64,000 bases of DNA from an uncultured Allomuricauda sp. (GCF_947499585.1 NZ_CANMOO010000001.1:1240001-1304000), one strand, 5' to 3'; shown: positions 17,133 through 27,523, counted from the first letter of the stretch. Numbers and translations are program-made. The notes: generated by a model not told the origin, from the letters alone.

Positions 17133-18248
17133 CTATTGTTCAGTTATGATAATTAAATTAAGAATTTCCTTACGAAAAGATAATGCCTCGAAATCTTTTT
17201 GCTGCGAGCAATCAAATGTTTCGTGGCCGAAACACTCTTTTAATTCATGGATATCGACAATTTCTGGTACAAACAAAATAGCTTTTTCCTTTAGCACTTC
17301 TTTAAATCGAATTCCAATGCAATGGCTTGGATTCAAATTTGGATTAACTACCTGAGGGTTTTTAATCAAAACATCATAAAACAGTTTCTCATTCTCCGGA
17401 ATCTCAAAATAATCATCAGTTTTAAAACCTTCAACCTTTTCGTGAGCTATTATATCAAGCCCTTCCAATAATGACTGAAAGATAAATTCCCTGGTTTTTT
17501 CCCTATGGTAATCCTTGGGATAATGTCCAGCTTCAAACAATATGGTTGGGACTTCTTTCATCTGAAAAAAATCACCTACACAGTTATCATTAAATGCATC
17601 ATCGTACCTCCCCACCTGACCTGGGATTTCTTTTTGCAGCATTTTTTTCATTGCAACTATGAGCTTCATTGCCGTTTCTCTTGTGGGAGTGACATTGCGT
17701 TCACTATCACTGGATGGAGATAAAAAGGAAACTGTTGCAGGTTTTTCAGTTTTGCCCGCACTAAATAATGTGCGTTGGTCATGAAGGTTAAAGCAATAAT
17801 CAGGTTTAAATTCTTCAAAGACATTCCGTAATGCCTCACTTTCTGGCTGTGTAAGCAATTTTGCATCTCTATTTAGGTCAACTGTGTTTGCATTTAACCT
17901 AGTATATCGCTTTGCTCCATCAGGATTTAAGATGGGTATCACCAGAATCGTGCACCTTTCATTAATAGCTTTAGCAAGCTCGTCATCAGAGGTCACAAAA
18001 TTAATCATGTCCAATACAGCTTTTGTCGTGGTAGATTCGTTCCCATGCATTTGTGACCACATCAATACTCTTTTATCTCCGTTCCCCAGAGTAATTGATT
18101 TTATGGTATCGCCTTCAACTGACGTTCCTATATTTTGAAGCGTGGAAGGGTCAAGGTTTGCAAACCACCTCTTTCGCAATATTTCAAGAGTGACATATCG
18201 ACCTTCTATAGTTCTTTCTTTATAATCTGAATGATTAATCAAAGGCAT
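17133..18248 (-). CDS. M14-family zinc carboxypeptidase
   Basis: A 371-residue metallopeptidase of the M14 family. The zinc site is visible as SQMHGNESTTTKA (HxxE near residue 69), ILNPDGAKRYTRLNANTVDLNRD, and CFNLHDQRT (His near 151); the catalytic glutamate is probably in ILFEAGHYPKDY. No signal peptide is apparent, so it is likely cytoplasmic and may trim peptides or amino-acyl conjugates instead of digesting extracellular protein. A TACTTTTG element lies 21 bases upstream. It diverges from the XRE regulator across 292 bases. Confidence 0.88.
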   Translation of the reverse strand: MPLINHSDYKERTIEGRYVTLEILRKRWFANLDPSTLQNIGTSVEGDTIKSITLGNGDKRVLMWSQMHGNESTTTKAVLDMINFVTSDDELAKAINERCTILVIPILNPDGAKRYTRLNANTVDLNRDAKLLTQPESEALRNVFEEFKPDYCFNLHDQRTLFSAGKTEKPATVSFLSPSSDSERNVTPTRETAMKLIVAMKKMLQKEIPGQVGRYDDAFNDNCVGDFFQMKEVPTILFEAGHYPKDYHREKTREFIFQSLLEGLDIIAHEKVEGFKTDDYFEIPENEKLFYDVLIKNPQVVNPNLNPSHCIGIRFKEVLKEKAILFVPEIVDIHELKECFGHETFDCSQQKDFEALSFRKEILNLIIITEQ

Positions 18249-18540
18249 TGAAATTTGATTAGAGTTTACAAAAGTAAATCATCTATATGTTACAAATGTG
18301 AACGATTATCATTGAATAAGTTTACAATTATACTCTATTTTATAATGATAAATTACAAATGTGTCAAGCATTTTTAAATTCAATCAACATATTCATATTA
18401 AGTATTATAAGCAACTTTAAAAGAGATATTTACAGCACATTATATAACTTAATAGTTTATAATTATCAGTAATAATATACCAAATATTCATTGCGTCTAA
18501 GGAAAACAATGAATACTTTTATACAAACTTAAATACAATT
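18249..18540. promoter_or_regulatory. 292-base divergent regulatory region with repeated sites
   Basis: The longest gene-free stretch in the window, very A/T-rich. It holds an 11-bp direct repeat TTACAAATGTG at 18290-18300 and 18353-18363 (63 bases apart), shorter TTACAA copies near 18266 and 18321, and an 8-bp inverted repeat TTATCATT / AATGATAA at 18306-18313 and 18344-18351. TACTTTTG on the minus strand (18276-18269) is a candidate -7 for the M14 gene, and the first direct repeat covers its -33 region. The ten bases TGTGAACGAT at 18297-18306 recur at the start codon of the XRE gene (18540-18549). Confidence 0.5.
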
Positions 18541-18927
18541 GTGAACGATAAGATTATAGAACGCATACAAACGGTAATTGACCATTACGGACTTACCATA
18601 TCTTCCTTTGCAGATAAGATAGGTGTTCAACGTTCCAGCATTTCACATCTTCTAAAAGGAAGAAACAAACCGAGCTTAGATTTTGTAATGAAAGTAGTTC
18701 AGACTTATCCTGAAGTTAATTTGTATTGGTTGCTTAACGGAAAAGGGAATTTTCCTCATTCAGAACAAATTGAAGATTCCCCTACTCCAATTTTCCCTTT
18801 AGCTCCTCAAGAAAAAAATATACCAAAGGTTGGGGAAAAATCCAATTTAGGTAAAGTCGAGGCGTCAAGAATTGTAATCTTTTATACAGATGGAACTTTT
18901 GAATCTTTTGAAGTAAAAAATAGTTGA
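18541..18927 (+). CDS. XRE-family helix-turn-helix regulator
   Basis: A 128-residue protein starting at a GTG. Residues about 5-65 are a lambda-repressor-type HTH domain (ISSFADKIGVQRSSISHLLKGRNKPSLDFV). A Pro-rich linker and a short C-terminal segment follow (ASRIVIFYTDGTFESFEV), which may be a dimerisation strand pair. Similar short XRE regulators are common single-copy genes in flavobacteria and their targets are mostly unknown. The repeated sites in the 292-base upstream region and the copy of TGTGAACGAT at its own start suggest autoregulation. Confidence 0.85.
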   Translation: MNDKIIERIQTVIDHYGLTISSFADKIGVQRSSISHLLKGRNKPSLDFVMKVVQTYPEVNLYWLLNGKGNFPHSEQIEDSPTPIFPLAPQEKNIPKVGEKSNLGKVEASRIVIFYTDGTFESFEVKNS

Positions 18928-18969
18928 GGTTGTTTATCTATTTCGGTTCTTTCCATTTACTTTGTAATT

Positions 18970-19347
18970 ATGATGAAGCAAATAATTCTTGGTGCATTGC
19001 TAATAACTTTTAGTGCCTGCAACGAACCTCCCCAACGTAACTGCAAAAACTTTAAAACAGGAGATTTTTCATTTACCAGTATCATTAATGGAGAAGAGAA
19101 AACAACAACATTTTCTAGAACCCTAGAAATTGAAGTTGATAATTTTGAAGGAAAGCAAGACACCTCCTCTATAAGGTGGATCAATGATTGCGAATATGTT
19201 CTGAAAAACAAGAACCCCAAAAACAAAGCTGAAGAAAAATCAATTCATATAAAAATATTGACTACTTCAGATTCTTCTTATACATTTGAATATAATGCCA
19301 TTGGCGACAAGCGTAAATTTAAAGGAACCGCATACAAAATACACTAA
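18970..19347 (+). CDS. Small lipoprotein of unknown function
   Basis: A 125-residue protein with a lipoprotein signal (basic MMKQ, hydrophobic core, lipobox FSAC with Cys17). The mature part has a second cysteine pair (NCKNF and NDCEY) and a beta-rich look (TSIINGEEKTTTFSRTLEIEVDNF, DTSSIRWINDCEYVL). Relatives in flavobacterial genomes carry the database name DNA topoisomerase IV, which nothing in this sequence supports; the name probably spread from the nearby parC/parE genes. It is 42 bases after the XRE gene and 2 bases before TerC. Confidence 0.85.
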   Translation: MMKQIILGALLITFSACNEPPQRNCKNFKTGDFSFTSIINGEEKTTTFSRTLEIEVDNFEGKQDTSSIRWINDCEYVLKNKNPKNKAEEKSIHIKILTTSDSSYTFEYNAIGDKRKFKGTAYKIH

Positions 19348-19349
19348 CC

Positions 19350-20162
19350 ATGTTTGAAATCTTTACTAGCCCTGATGCCTGGATGGCATTGTTGACCTTG
19401 ACTTTTTTAGAAATTATCCTGGGGATAGATAATATTATCTTCATCTCTATTGCAGCCGGCAAATTAGAAAAGAAGGATAGAAGAAAAGCAACCAATCTTG
19501 GATTGGTCTTGGCCATGGGTATGAGAATTCTTTTGCTTTTTGGGATTACCTGGCTTACAAAGATGAAAAAACCTTTTCTTGTTGTTGATGAGTCATGGAT
19601 TACCGGAGGCATTAGCTGGCAAGCTCTAATTTTATTTTTAGGAGGTCTTTTCCTTTTATATAAAAGCACTAAGGAAATCCGCGAAAAAATTGAGGACAAA
19701 GGTCATGATGAAAGAGAGGTTACAAAATCACGCTCATCATCATTGACCAATGCAATTGTTCAAATTACTGTGATCAACATTGTTTTTTCCTTTGATTCTA
19801 TTTTAACCGCCATCGGTATGACCAACGGAATTTCTCCCAACCCAACAGATGCATTAGTGTTAATGATAACTGCCGTTGTTATTTCAGTAGTCGTTATGAT
19901 GTTGTTTGCCAATCCAGTAGGGGAGTTTGTAAACAAACACCCTTCCGTGCAGGTTTTGGGATTATCTTTCCTTATCCTTATTGGGTTTATGCTGATAACC
20001 GAGGCCGCACACTTATCACATTTAGTAGTGTTCGATAATGAAATTGGGGCTATACCTAAAGGATATCTTTATTTTGCGATAACATTCTCCTTAATGGTTG
20101 AGTTTTTTGACCTTAGAATGAAAAAGAACAAAAAACAGAACACCGAACTTTCCGAAGAATAA
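19350..20162 (+). CDS. TerC-family integral membrane protein
   Basis: A 270-residue polytopic protein with about seven hydrophobic segments. The family hallmark acidic membrane motifs are present: LEIILGIDNIIFI near residues 19-31 and VFSFDSILTAIGM near 148-160. TerC relatives are linked to manganese export during protein secretion and to tellurite resistance; the ion for this copy is not known. The start follows the lipoprotein stop by 2 bases, so translation may be coupled. The convergent neighbour ends 3 bases away. Confidence 0.92.
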   Translation: MFEIFTSPDAWMALLTLTFLEIILGIDNIIFISIAAGKLEKKDRRKATNLGLVLAMGMRILLLFGITWLTKMKKPFLVVDESWITGGISWQALILFLGGLFLLYKSTKEIREKIEDKGHDEREVTKSRSSSLTNAIVQITVINIVFSFDSILTAIGMTNGISPNPTDALVLMITAVVISVVVMMLFANPVGEFVNKHPSVQVLGLSFLILIGFMLITEAAHLSHLVVFDNEIGAIPKGYLYFAITFSLMVEFFDLRMKKNKKQNTELSEE

Positions 20163-20165
20163 GAA

Positions 20166-21122
20166 TTAGTTTGGACGCTGATACGCCAATTCTGGATGCT
20201 GTTGTTTATGGTCTAGATGAAGTTTCTGCTGTTGTTTTACCGTAAGGGTGCTACCATCATGACTCCATCCCGGAGGGCCAAAAATGTACATCAGTTTATG
20301 AGACAGTTTTTTTGATTTTTTAGTATCCTTCCAGATGTCCTTAAACTCATGGGTGAGAATTACAACGGGATTATAGGAATCTGGTGAGTGAATCACTCCG
20401 TATTTTACATTAACACCATCATCAAGTTCCTTCCACGTACCAAATATTTTATCAAAAATATTTAAGAAGCCCCCGTGGTTCTTATCCAAGTATTCCACAT
20501 TTTGTGCATGATGCACTTGGTGCATGGTGTGTGTATTGAAAATCTTTTCTAAAAACCCAAGTTTTGGAACATACACGGAGTGCAACTGAAACTGCCATAG
20601 TGCTTCAATACCTAAACAAACAACAACCATTTCTGGCGGAAAGCCAATTGCTGTCATCCACATATAAAATAATGGCTTGTACAATATAGTGAACCATCCA
20701 TTGCGCACTGCAGTCCCTAAATTGTAGTTATCAGAGGAGTGATGTACAATATGGGCTGCCCAAAGCACTCTTATTTCATGATTGGCTCTATGAAACCAAT
20801 AGTATGTAAAATCATCGGCTAATTGACACAAAATCCAAATATACCAGGCATAGCCAAAAGACTCATATCCTAGAAAATTTTGTCTTACACCATCTACCAA
20901 AGGATTGCATAATTCATACACTCCTTCAAAAAGAACAATGGCAAAAATAACTTTGAACAAAGGACCCAAAACAGCCGAACCTACACCCATAAAACCACTT
21001 GCTGCCAAATCTTTCCAATTGTAAAGATGGTCGTCTCCGTGTGTTTTACTATAAGTAAGCTCAAATAAAATAAAGGCAATAAAAACAGGTACACCGTAAA
21101 CTAACGGGTTAGTGAAATCCAT
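20166..21122 (-). CDS. Sterol desaturase / fatty acid hydroxylase family protein
   Basis: A 318-residue membrane di-iron enzyme. The eight-histidine signature is visible in HRANHE (about residue 110), HIVHHSSD (about 124) and HQVHHAQN (about 200), among four or more hydrophobic segments. The family hydroxylates or desaturates lipids, carotenoids or alkyl chains. The substrate here is not shown by the sequence; carotenoid or hydroxy-lipid modification would suit a flavobacterium. It lies 66 bases downstream of parC on the same strand, but no functional link is evident. Confidence 0.9.
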   Translation of the reverse strand: MDFTNPLVYGVPVFIAFILFELTYSKTHGDDHLYNWKDLAASGFMGVGSAVLGPLFKVIFAIVLFEGVYELCNPLVDGVRQNFLGYESFGYAWYIWILCQLADDFTYYWFHRANHEIRVLWAAHIVHHSSDNYNLGTAVRNGWFTILYKPLFYMWMTAIGFPPEMVVVCLGIEALWQFQLHSVYVPKLGFLEKIFNTHTMHQVHHAQNVEYLDKNHGGFLNIFDKIFGTWKELDDGVNVKYGVIHSPDSYNPVVILTHEFKDIWKDTKKSKKLSHKLMYIFGPPGWSHDGSTLTVKQQQKLHLDHKQQHPELAYQRPN

Positions 21123-21188
21123 ATATAAAATTTAAGCTATTGGGTTAGGTGTGTATAACTTGAACGCCAAAATAGTTAGAAAAATGCA

Positions 21189-23816
21189 TTAAAACAAAGT
21201 TGTTTGATCAGAACCTTCATCTTTTGAATCTATTTCATTATCAGTAAAGCCTATGGACTCTTCATCAATTACTTCTATCTCTTCAGGAACAGTTTCCTTA
21301 GGCTCTTCAAAAGGCAGTGATTCCAAGGCATTAATATTTTTAACCTTCTCTGGCGTAAGCTGATTTCCAATTGCCTTTATACCTTTTATGCCTATAAAAC
21401 TTTCCACATCTATTTCTTGATTTGGTCTTGCATCCTTACCTCTTGGTTTTGGAAATTCAATTTCAATTACTGGTCGCCAATCAGTCGAAACCAATTCAAG
21501 ATGGGATTTTGGGTGTTCGGAAATTACTAAATCCTCCTTGTTAGGACTCTCAATTAAAAACCGTTTTATGTAATAGCGTTCTTTTTCACCTTCATAATGC
21601 ACCATTGAAATAGGTTTCTTTGGATTCCACTTTTGCAAAACGATCATATCTTCACTAAACCGGGTCAATAAGTCTGGCGGAATTGTTTTTACTTTCCCTT
21701 TTTGGTCAATGATCAATAGTAAATCATCTCCTTTAAAATCACCTAGCAGCTCTCCTCTACCATCAACGTTCAAGCGCCCCACGATATCATCAAACCAAAT
21801 TTTTCTGGGCTTAAGCGTGGAAACTCCCTTTTCTTTGAGCTCTATTCTTTTTACGGGGTATTTTGTGACCAAATTTCCTTTTGAAGCTCTTCCTTTTATT
21901 AAAAGATCAGCGAAATCCAAGTCCCATTTCAATTTCTTAATGCTACCAGATTGTCTAAGTAATACGGTAATAGTCTCTGCCTCTCCATTGGGGTTGGCCG
22001 AAAAGTAAAGCATATCGGAAGTAGGTTTACCTCCTGCCAATTGATACATCTTATCACGAGTTATACTTGTAACATTAAACCTTTTGATATAGCTTGGGCC
22101 TCCCCTTCCGTCTTTATAAATCATATTATAAATAGTACGACTATCCTTCTTTTTAAATACAGCAACATGTATGATGCCTTTTCCAATGAAGGTTTTGGAG
22201 TCAACTTTGGTCACCATCATTTCACCTTTTTGTGTAAAAACTATGATGTCGTCTATATCACTACAATCTGTAACATATTCGTCTTTCCTTAAGGAAGTCC
22301 CAATAAAGCCTTCTTCACGATTAACATAGAGTTTGGTATTTCTGATAACCACTTTGGTAGCCTCTATATCATCAAATATTTTTATTTCGGATTTACGTTC
22401 TCGCCCTTTACCGTATCTCTTTTTAAGCTCTTTGAAATAATCAATGGCATAATCCACCAAATGCTCTAAATGATGCTTGGTTTGTGCAATCTTCTCTTCT
22501 AAACTATCAAGAAGCTGCTGGGCTTTTTCCAAATCAAACTTGGAAATACGTTTAATGCGAATTTCTGTTAAACGAACGATATCTTCTTCGGTTACTGCCC
22601 TTTTAAGGTTTTTTGTAAACGGCTTAAGACCCTTATCAATTGCAGCAATAACACCTTCCCATGTCTCTTCTTCCTCAATGTCCCGATAGATTCTATTCTC
22701 AATAAAAATTCGCTCTAAGGACGCAAAGTGCCATTGCTCTTCTAGTTCTCTAAGTTGAATTTTAAGTTCAGCCTTTAACAATTCAACAGTGTAGTCCGTT
22801 GAACGTTCCAGCATTTCTGTAATCCCAATAAATAAAGGTTTGTTATCTTCTATGATGCATCCTAAAGGAGATATGGAAGATTCGCAAGCCGTAAAGGCAT
22901 ATAATGCATCTATGGTTTTATCTGGAGAAATTCCATTTGGTAAATGAACCAAAATTTCTACTTCGGCCGCTGTATTGTCTTCAATTTTCTTAATCTTGAT
23001 TTTACCTTTTTCATTGGCTTTCAAGATAGAATCTATCAAAGATGATGTATTTGTTCCGTAGGGTATTTCATTAATGACCAAGGTGTTCTTGTCAAAAGTG
23101 GAAATTTTAGCACGAACACGAATCTTTCCTCCCCGTACACCATCATTGTAATTAGTAACATCTATGATTCCCGAAGTTGGAAAATCTGGAAACAATTTAA
23201 ATCGTTGTCCTTTTAAATGTTTAATGGACGCATCAATTAACTCGTTAAAGTTATGCGGGAGCACTTTAGTGGATAGCCCCACCGCAATACCCTCAGCTCC
23301 TTGCGCCAATAACAATGGGAATTTGACAGGAAGATTTACCGGTTCTTTCTTTCGACCATCATATGAAAGTTGCCACTCTGTAATTTTTGGGCTAAAAACA
23401 ACTTCCAATCCAAATTTTGAAAGGCGGGCTTCTATGTATCTTGAAGCTGCAGCTCTATCTCCAGTTAGGATGTTTCCCCAGTTCCCCTGTGTATCTATAA
23501 GTAAATCCTTCTGTCCTATTTGAACCATGGCATCTGCAATACTTGCATCTCCATGGGGGTGGTATTGCATGGTATGGCCAACAACATTGGCAACTTTGTT
23601 GTACCTACCATCATCCAACTCTTTCAATGCATGCATTATCCTGCGTTGCACCGGTTTAAAACCGTCCTCTATTGCTGGAACTGCACGTTCTAAAATAACA
23701 TAAGAGGCATAGTCTAAAAACCAATCCTTGTACATTCCGGTCACCCTTGTGAGGCTATCCTGGGAACTGTCTTGGCTTTCTAAACCTTCATCATTCAAAT
23801 CTTCATTCTCTTCCAT
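21189..23816 (-). CDS. parC: DNA topoisomerase IV subunit A
   Basis: An 875-residue type IIA topoisomerase A subunit that cuts and rejoins DNA during chromosome decatenation. The active-site tyrosine is in AASRYIEARLS (near residue 125), after QRRIMHALKEL and HPHGDASIADAMVQ. A long coiled coil (about 370-460) and a C-terminal region of beta-blade type follow; the last ~50 residues are acidic. Pairing with the B subunit 31 bases upstream, and the lack of a GyrA-box repeat that I can see, favour ParC over GyrA. In Bacteroidota the ParC C-terminal region often differs from the E. coli one. Confidence 0.93.
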   Translation of the reverse strand: MEENEDLNDEGLESQDSSQDSLTRVTGMYKDWFLDYASYVILERAVPAIEDGFKPVQRRIMHALKELDDGRYNKVANVVGHTMQYHPHGDASIADAMVQIGQKDLLIDTQGNWGNILTGDRAAASRYIEARLSKFGLEVVFSPKITEWQLSYDGRKKEPVNLPVKFPLLLAQGAEGIAVGLSTKVLPHNFNELIDASIKHLKGQRFKLFPDFPTSGIIDVTNYNDGVRGGKIRVRAKISTFDKNTLVINEIPYGTNTSSLIDSILKANEKGKIKIKKIEDNTAAEVEILVHLPNGISPDKTIDALYAFTACESSISPLGCIIEDNKPLFIGITEMLERSTDYTVELLKAELKIQLRELEEQWHFASLERIFIENRIYRDIEEEETWEGVIAAIDKGLKPFTKNLKRAVTEEDIVRLTEIRIKRISKFDLEKAQQLLDSLEEKIAQTKHHLEHLVDYAIDYFKELKKRYGKGRERKSEIKIFDDIEATKVVIRNTKLYVNREEGFIGTSLRKDEYVTDCSDIDDIIVFTQKGEMMVTKVDSKTFIGKGIIHVAVFKKKDSRTIYNMIYKDGRGGPSYIKRFNVTSITRDKMYQLAGGKPTSDMLYFSANPNGEAETITVLLRQSGSIKKLKWDLDFADLLIKGRASKGNLVTKYPVKRIELKEKGVSTLKPRKIWFDDIVGRLNVDGRGELLGDFKGDDLLLIIDQKGKVKTIPPDLLTRFSEDMIVLQKWNPKKPISMVHYEGEKERYYIKRFLIESPNKEDLVISEHPKSHLELVSTDWRPVIEIEFPKPRGKDARPNQEIDVESFIGIKGIKAIGNQLTPEKVKNINALESLPFEEPKETVPEEIEVIDEESIGFTDNEIDSKDEGSDQTTLF

Positions 23817-23847
23817 TTAGAAGGGGATACGTTTATCTGGTTTATAG

Positions 23848-25698
23848 TTAGTTTTCTTCTACTAAATCAAGTTCTACTTTAAGGTTTTTTATGATGAATT
23901 CTTGTCTATCAGGGGTGTTTTTCCCCATATAAAACTTCAATAAATTATCAATGCTCATTGCCTTGTCCAACATTACAGGTTCCAAACGGATATCGTCGCC
24001 AATAAAATGTTTAAACTCATCTGGCGAAATCTCCCCTAATCCCTTAAATCGTGTAATTTCTGGTTTACCAGTAAGCTTTTGAATAGCATTTCGTCTTTCT
24101 TCTTCACTGTAGCAATAAATGGTTTCTTTTTTATTTCTAACCCTAAAAAGAGGAGTTTGTAGAATATACAAATGGTTTTCTTTTATCAACTCTGGAAAGA
24201 ACTGCAAAAAGAATGTAATCAACAATAAACGTATGTGCATTCCATCAACATCAGCATCCGTAGCTATTACAATATTATTGTAACGCAGATCTTCCATTGA
24301 TTCTTCAATGTTCAAAGCTGCTTGTAGTAAATTGAATTCTTCATTTTCATAAACGATTTTCTTGGACATGCCATAGGAATTCAAAGGTTTACCCCGCAAA
24401 CTGAAAACCGCTTGTGTATTTACATCTCTAGATTTGGTAATGGAACCTGATGCCGAATCTCCCTCCGTAATAAACAACGTAGACTCCAATCTTCTGTCCT
24501 TCTTCATATCTTGAAGATGAACACGACAATCCCTAAGCTTTTTATTGTGCAAACTTGCTTTTTTGGCGCGATCACGAGCTAGCTTTCGAATTCCTGAAAG
24601 TTCTTTACGTTCTTTTTCTGCCTGAACAATTTTGCGCTGGATTGCTTCTGCGGTACTTTGATTCTTATGCAAGTAATTATCGAGGTACTTACCCATAAAA
24701 TCATTAATGTAAGTACGCACAGTAGGCAGTTTTCCGCCCATATCAGTAGAGCCTAGTTTAGTCTTGGTCTGACTCTCAAAAACTGGCTCCATCACCTTAA
24801 TGGAAATTGCTGATATTATTGATTTCCTTATATCTGAAGCATCATAGTTTTTTCCATAAAAATCACGGATGGTCTTTACAATGGCCTCTCTAAAAGCAGC
24901 TTGGTGCGTTCCACCTTGCGTGGTATGTTGCCCGTTTACAAACGAGTGATATTCCTCGCTGTACTGAGTCCTGCTATGGGTAATGGCCACCTCAATATCC
25001 TCTCCTTTTAAATGGATGATAGGATACAGCATGTCCTCCATGCTATTATTATCTTCCAATAAATCCTTCAATCCATTTTCTGAAAAGAATTTTTCGCCAT
25101 TAAATACAATGGTCAACCCTGGATTAAGGTATACATAGTTTTTGAGCATGCGTTCTACATACTCGCTCCGGTATTTGTATTTTTTAAAAATAGATTCATC
25201 AGGAACAAAGGTAACTTTGGTTCCCCTACGTTTTGTGGAATCGATCAGCTCTTCATCCACCAAATTCCCAGCTTTGAATTCTGCAGCTTTTAGTTTTCCG
25301 TCCCTAATCGATTCAACTTTAAAAAAGTTGGAAAGTGCATTTACCGCTTTTGTTCCTACCCCATTAAGTCCTACGGATTTTTTAAAAGCTCGGGTGTCGT
25401 ATTTTCCACCAGTGTTCATTTTGGAAACCACATCTACTACTTTCCCTAAAGGAATGCCACGTCCATAATCACGAACATGAACCGTACTTTCTTTAATGTT
25501 GATTTCAATAGTTTTACCGGCGCCCATGACAAACTCATCTATACAGTTGTCCAGGACTTCTTTAAGAAGAATGTAGATGCCATCATCGGCAGAAGAACCA
25601 TCTCCCAACTTCCCAATATACATACCGGGACGCATGCGAATATGCTCCTTCCAATCCAGGGAACGAATATTATCCTCGGTATACTTGGTTTCTGCCAT
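23848..25698 (-). CDS. parE: DNA topoisomerase IV subunit B
   Basis: A 616-residue ATPase subunit. The GHKL ATP-binding motifs are visible (EVLDNCIDE near residue 48, DYGRGIP near 80, [14 protein letters not shown] near 110), followed by the transducer domain ([12 protein letters not shown]) and the TOPRIM domain ([11 protein letters not shown], then [12 protein letters not shown]). It is shorter than GyrB and lacks the GyrB insert, as expected of ParE. With parC 31 bases downstream it forms a two-gene operon. I see a near-consensus TATATTAG about 30 bases upstream as a weak promoter candidate. Confidence 0.94.
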   Translation of the reverse strand: MAETKYTEDNIRSLDWKEHIRMRPGMYIGKLGDGSSADDGIYILLKEVLDNCIDEFVMGAGKTIEINIKESTVHVRDYGRGIPLGKVVDVVSKMNTGGKYDTRAFKKSVGLNGVGTKAVNALSNFFKVESIRDGKLKAAEFKAGNLVDEELIDSTKRRGTKVTFVPDESIFKKYKYRSEYVERMLKNYVYLNPGLTIVFNGEKFFSENGLKDLLEDNNSMEDMLYPIIHLKGEDIEVAITHSRTQYSEEYHSFVNGQHTTQGGTHQAAFREAIVKTIRDFYGKNYDASDIRKSIISAISIKVMEPVFESQTKTKLGSTDMGGKLPTVRTYINDFMGKYLDNYLHKNQSTAEAIQRKIVQAEKERKELSGIRKLARDRAKKASLHNKKLRDCRVHLQDMKKDRRLESTLFITEGDSASGSITKSRDVNTQAVFSLRGKPLNSYGMSKKIVYENEEFNLLQAALNIEESMEDLRYNNIVIATDADVDGMHIRLLLITFFLQFFPELIKENHLYILQTPLFRVRNKKETIYCYSEEERRNAIQKLTGKPEITRFKGLGEISPDEFKHFIGDDIRLEPVMLDKAMSIDNLLKFYMGKNTPDRQEFIIKNLKVELDLVEEN

Positions 25699-25811
25699 TA
25701 GTTAAGGGTTAATCCTTGCTAATATAAAATTTAGGCTGAGAAATAAAAATGTGGACTGTAGAAAGTAATCAACAAAAGCTGTTGATATACCAACAAATAC
25801 TAGGATCGGAT

Positions 25812-26906
25812 TTAAACATTGAACCTAAAATGCATTACATCACCATCTTTTACAACATATTCCTTTCCTTCTACACGCATTTTTCCTGCTTCTTTTACCT
25901 TGGTTTCGCTTCCGTAGTGCACATAATCGTTGTAAGCAATAACCTCTGCACGAATAAATCCTTTTTCAAAGTCTGTATGGATTACACCTGCAGCTTGAGG
26001 AGCAGTTGCCCCAACTGGAATAGTCCAAGCCCTAACTTCTTTTACCCCAGCCGTGAAATAGGTTTCTAAATTCAACAATTTGTAAGCTCCTCGGATTAGT
26101 TTGGCCGAACCTGGCTCTGAAAGACCAAGGTCTTCTAAAAATAGTTGACGTTCTTCGTATGTATCCAACTCCGTAATATCAGCTTCTGTGCCCACAGCTA
26201 AAAAAATAACTTCAGCATTTTCATTGGCCACAGCTTCTTTTACCTTTTCAACATAGGCATTTCCATCAGTAGCAGCTTCTTCATCTACATTACAGACATA
26301 CATTACCGGCTTATCTGTAATCAATTGTAATGGTTTTACATATTCTATACGGTCATCATCACTAAGGGAAATAGCACGAACAGATATTCCTGCTTCAAGA
26401 CCTTCTTTAAGACTGGTCAGCACCGCCGCTTCTTTTTGGGCATCTTTGTTTCCTGTTTTTGCCGCTCTCTTAACTTTGTCCAGCTTCTTCTCAACACTTT
26501 CCAAATCTTTTAATTGGAGTTCCATGTCAATAGTTTCTTTATCACGCATTGGATCTACAGATCCATCCACATGAACAATATTGTCATTGTCAAAACATCT
26601 TAGCACGTGAAGAATGGCATCTGTTTCTCGGATGTTTCCTAAAAACTGATTTCCAAGTCCTTCGCCTTTGCTAGCTCCTTTAACCAACCCGGCAATATCA
26701 ACAATTTCAACCGTTGCGGGAACAACTCGCTCTGGGTTTACCAATTCCTCCAGTTTTTCCATTCGGGCATCGGGCACATTAACAACACCTATATTGGGTT
26801 CTATGGTACAAAAGGGAAAGTTGGCGCTCTGCGCCTTTGCATTAGATAAGCAATTAAACAGAGTTGATTTTCCTACGTTTGGCAATCCTACAATACCAGC
26901 TTTCAT
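25812..26906 (-). CDS. ychF: Ribosome-binding ATPase YchF
   Basis: A 364-residue Obg-family protein that hydrolyses ATP and binds ribosomes. The G1 motif [12 protein letters not shown] starts at residue 6, then G3 [20 protein letters not shown], and the altered G4-like region typical of YchF that explains its preference for ATP. The C-terminal TGS-like domain ends in [16 protein letters not shown] and [11 protein letters not shown]. It is highly conserved. A TATATTTG element lies 19 bases upstream in the divergent gap to the receiver-domain gene. Confidence 0.97.
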   Translation of the reverse strand: MKAGIVGLPNVGKSTLFNCLSNAKAQSANFPFCTIEPNIGVVNVPDARMEKLEELVNPERVVPATVEIVDIAGLVKGASKGEGLGNQFLGNIRETDAILHVLRCFDNDNIVHVDGSVDPMRDKETIDMELQLKDLESVEKKLDKVKRAAKTGNKDAQKEAAVLTSLKEGLEAGISVRAISLSDDDRIEYVKPLQLITDKPVMYVCNVDEEAATDGNAYVEKVKEAVANENAEVIFLAVGTEADITELDTYEERQLFLEDLGLSEPGSAKLIRGAYKLLNLETYFTAGVKEVRAWTIPVGATAPQAAGVIHTDFEKGFIRAEVIAYNDYVHYGSETKVKEAGKMRVEGKEYVVKDGDVMHFRFNV

Positions 26907-26924
26907 GTTCGAGTTTTAAGGGTG

Positions 26925-26932
26925 CAAATATA
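26925..26932 (-). promoter_or_regulatory. Candidate ychF promoter -7 element
   Basis: TATATTTG on the minus strand, an exact TAnnTTTG match 19 bases before the ychF ATG. A TTG lies 15 bases further upstream, shorter than the usual 17-21 spacing, so the -33 assignment is doubtful. Confidence 0.55.
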
Positions 26933-27094
26933 AGCCCAATTATAAATCAATTTTAAAATTATTATAAATGCTCGCGAGTATTAAACTTTTTAATTTTTAC
27001 AGTAGTCGTTAATTTGTGACCTTTCATCCAAAAGATCAATCCTTGGGGTAATAAAATTATGGCAATACTGTTATAACAAAAATTTCGAACACCA

Positions 27095-27523
27095 ATGATC
27101 AATACCGATTGCGAGCCTTTTGACGTATCTTATGTTATCGATGATAGCGAGGTTACCTGTAAAGTCCATAAAAAACTGCTAGAAAAATCTAAGCTTTCAA
27201 AGAACCAACTAACCTATTCTTCTCCTGTACAAGCGCTTAAATATTTAGTACGGGACATTAAAGCGCAAAAGAAAATATTAGTGTTATTGGATTTAGAAAT
27301 GCCCGGAGTGAACGGCATAGATTTTCTCGATATCATAACTGGCTTAGAAGCTTCAAACAAACAATTAAGTGTTTATGTTGTGAGTTCTACAATCTTTGAG
27401 CATTTAGATAATGCTGTTATTTACAACTCAATTATAAAAAGGCATTTTAAAAAACCGTTGAAACCAAAAGATTTATCTCAAAAAAATGTTATCAATGATT
27501 GCTTTGAGGAGTTTGCGTTTTAA
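27095..27523 (+). CDS. Stand-alone response regulator receiver protein
   Basis: A 142-residue protein made only of a CheY-like receiver domain. The acidic pair is in YVIDDSEVT (about residues 14-16), the phosphoacceptor Asp in LLDLEMPGVNG (about 70), and a conserved lysine in FKKPLKP near the C-terminus. There is no output domain, so it must work by binding a partner such as a kinase, a phosphotransfer protein or a motor or adhesion component. No kinase gene is adjacent. The upstream 188-base gap to ychF shows no clear promoter for it. Confidence 0.88.
   Translation: MINTDCEPFDVSYVIDDSEVTCKVHKKLLEKSKLSKNQLTYSSPVQALKYLVRDIKAQKKILVLLDLEMPGVNGIDFLDIITGLEASNKQLSVYVVSSTIFEHLDNAVIYNSIIKRHFKKPLKPKDLSQKNVINDCFEEFAF

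Noticed and set aside
18541..20162. XRE regulator plus neighbours as a prophage or mobile remnant
   Set aside because: No integrase, attachment repeats, phage structural genes or base composition shift; the neighbours are core genes.
25768..25786. 7-bp inverted repeat after ychF as a terminator
   Set aside because: The stem is A/T-rich and no T run follows on either strand; kept out of the feature list.
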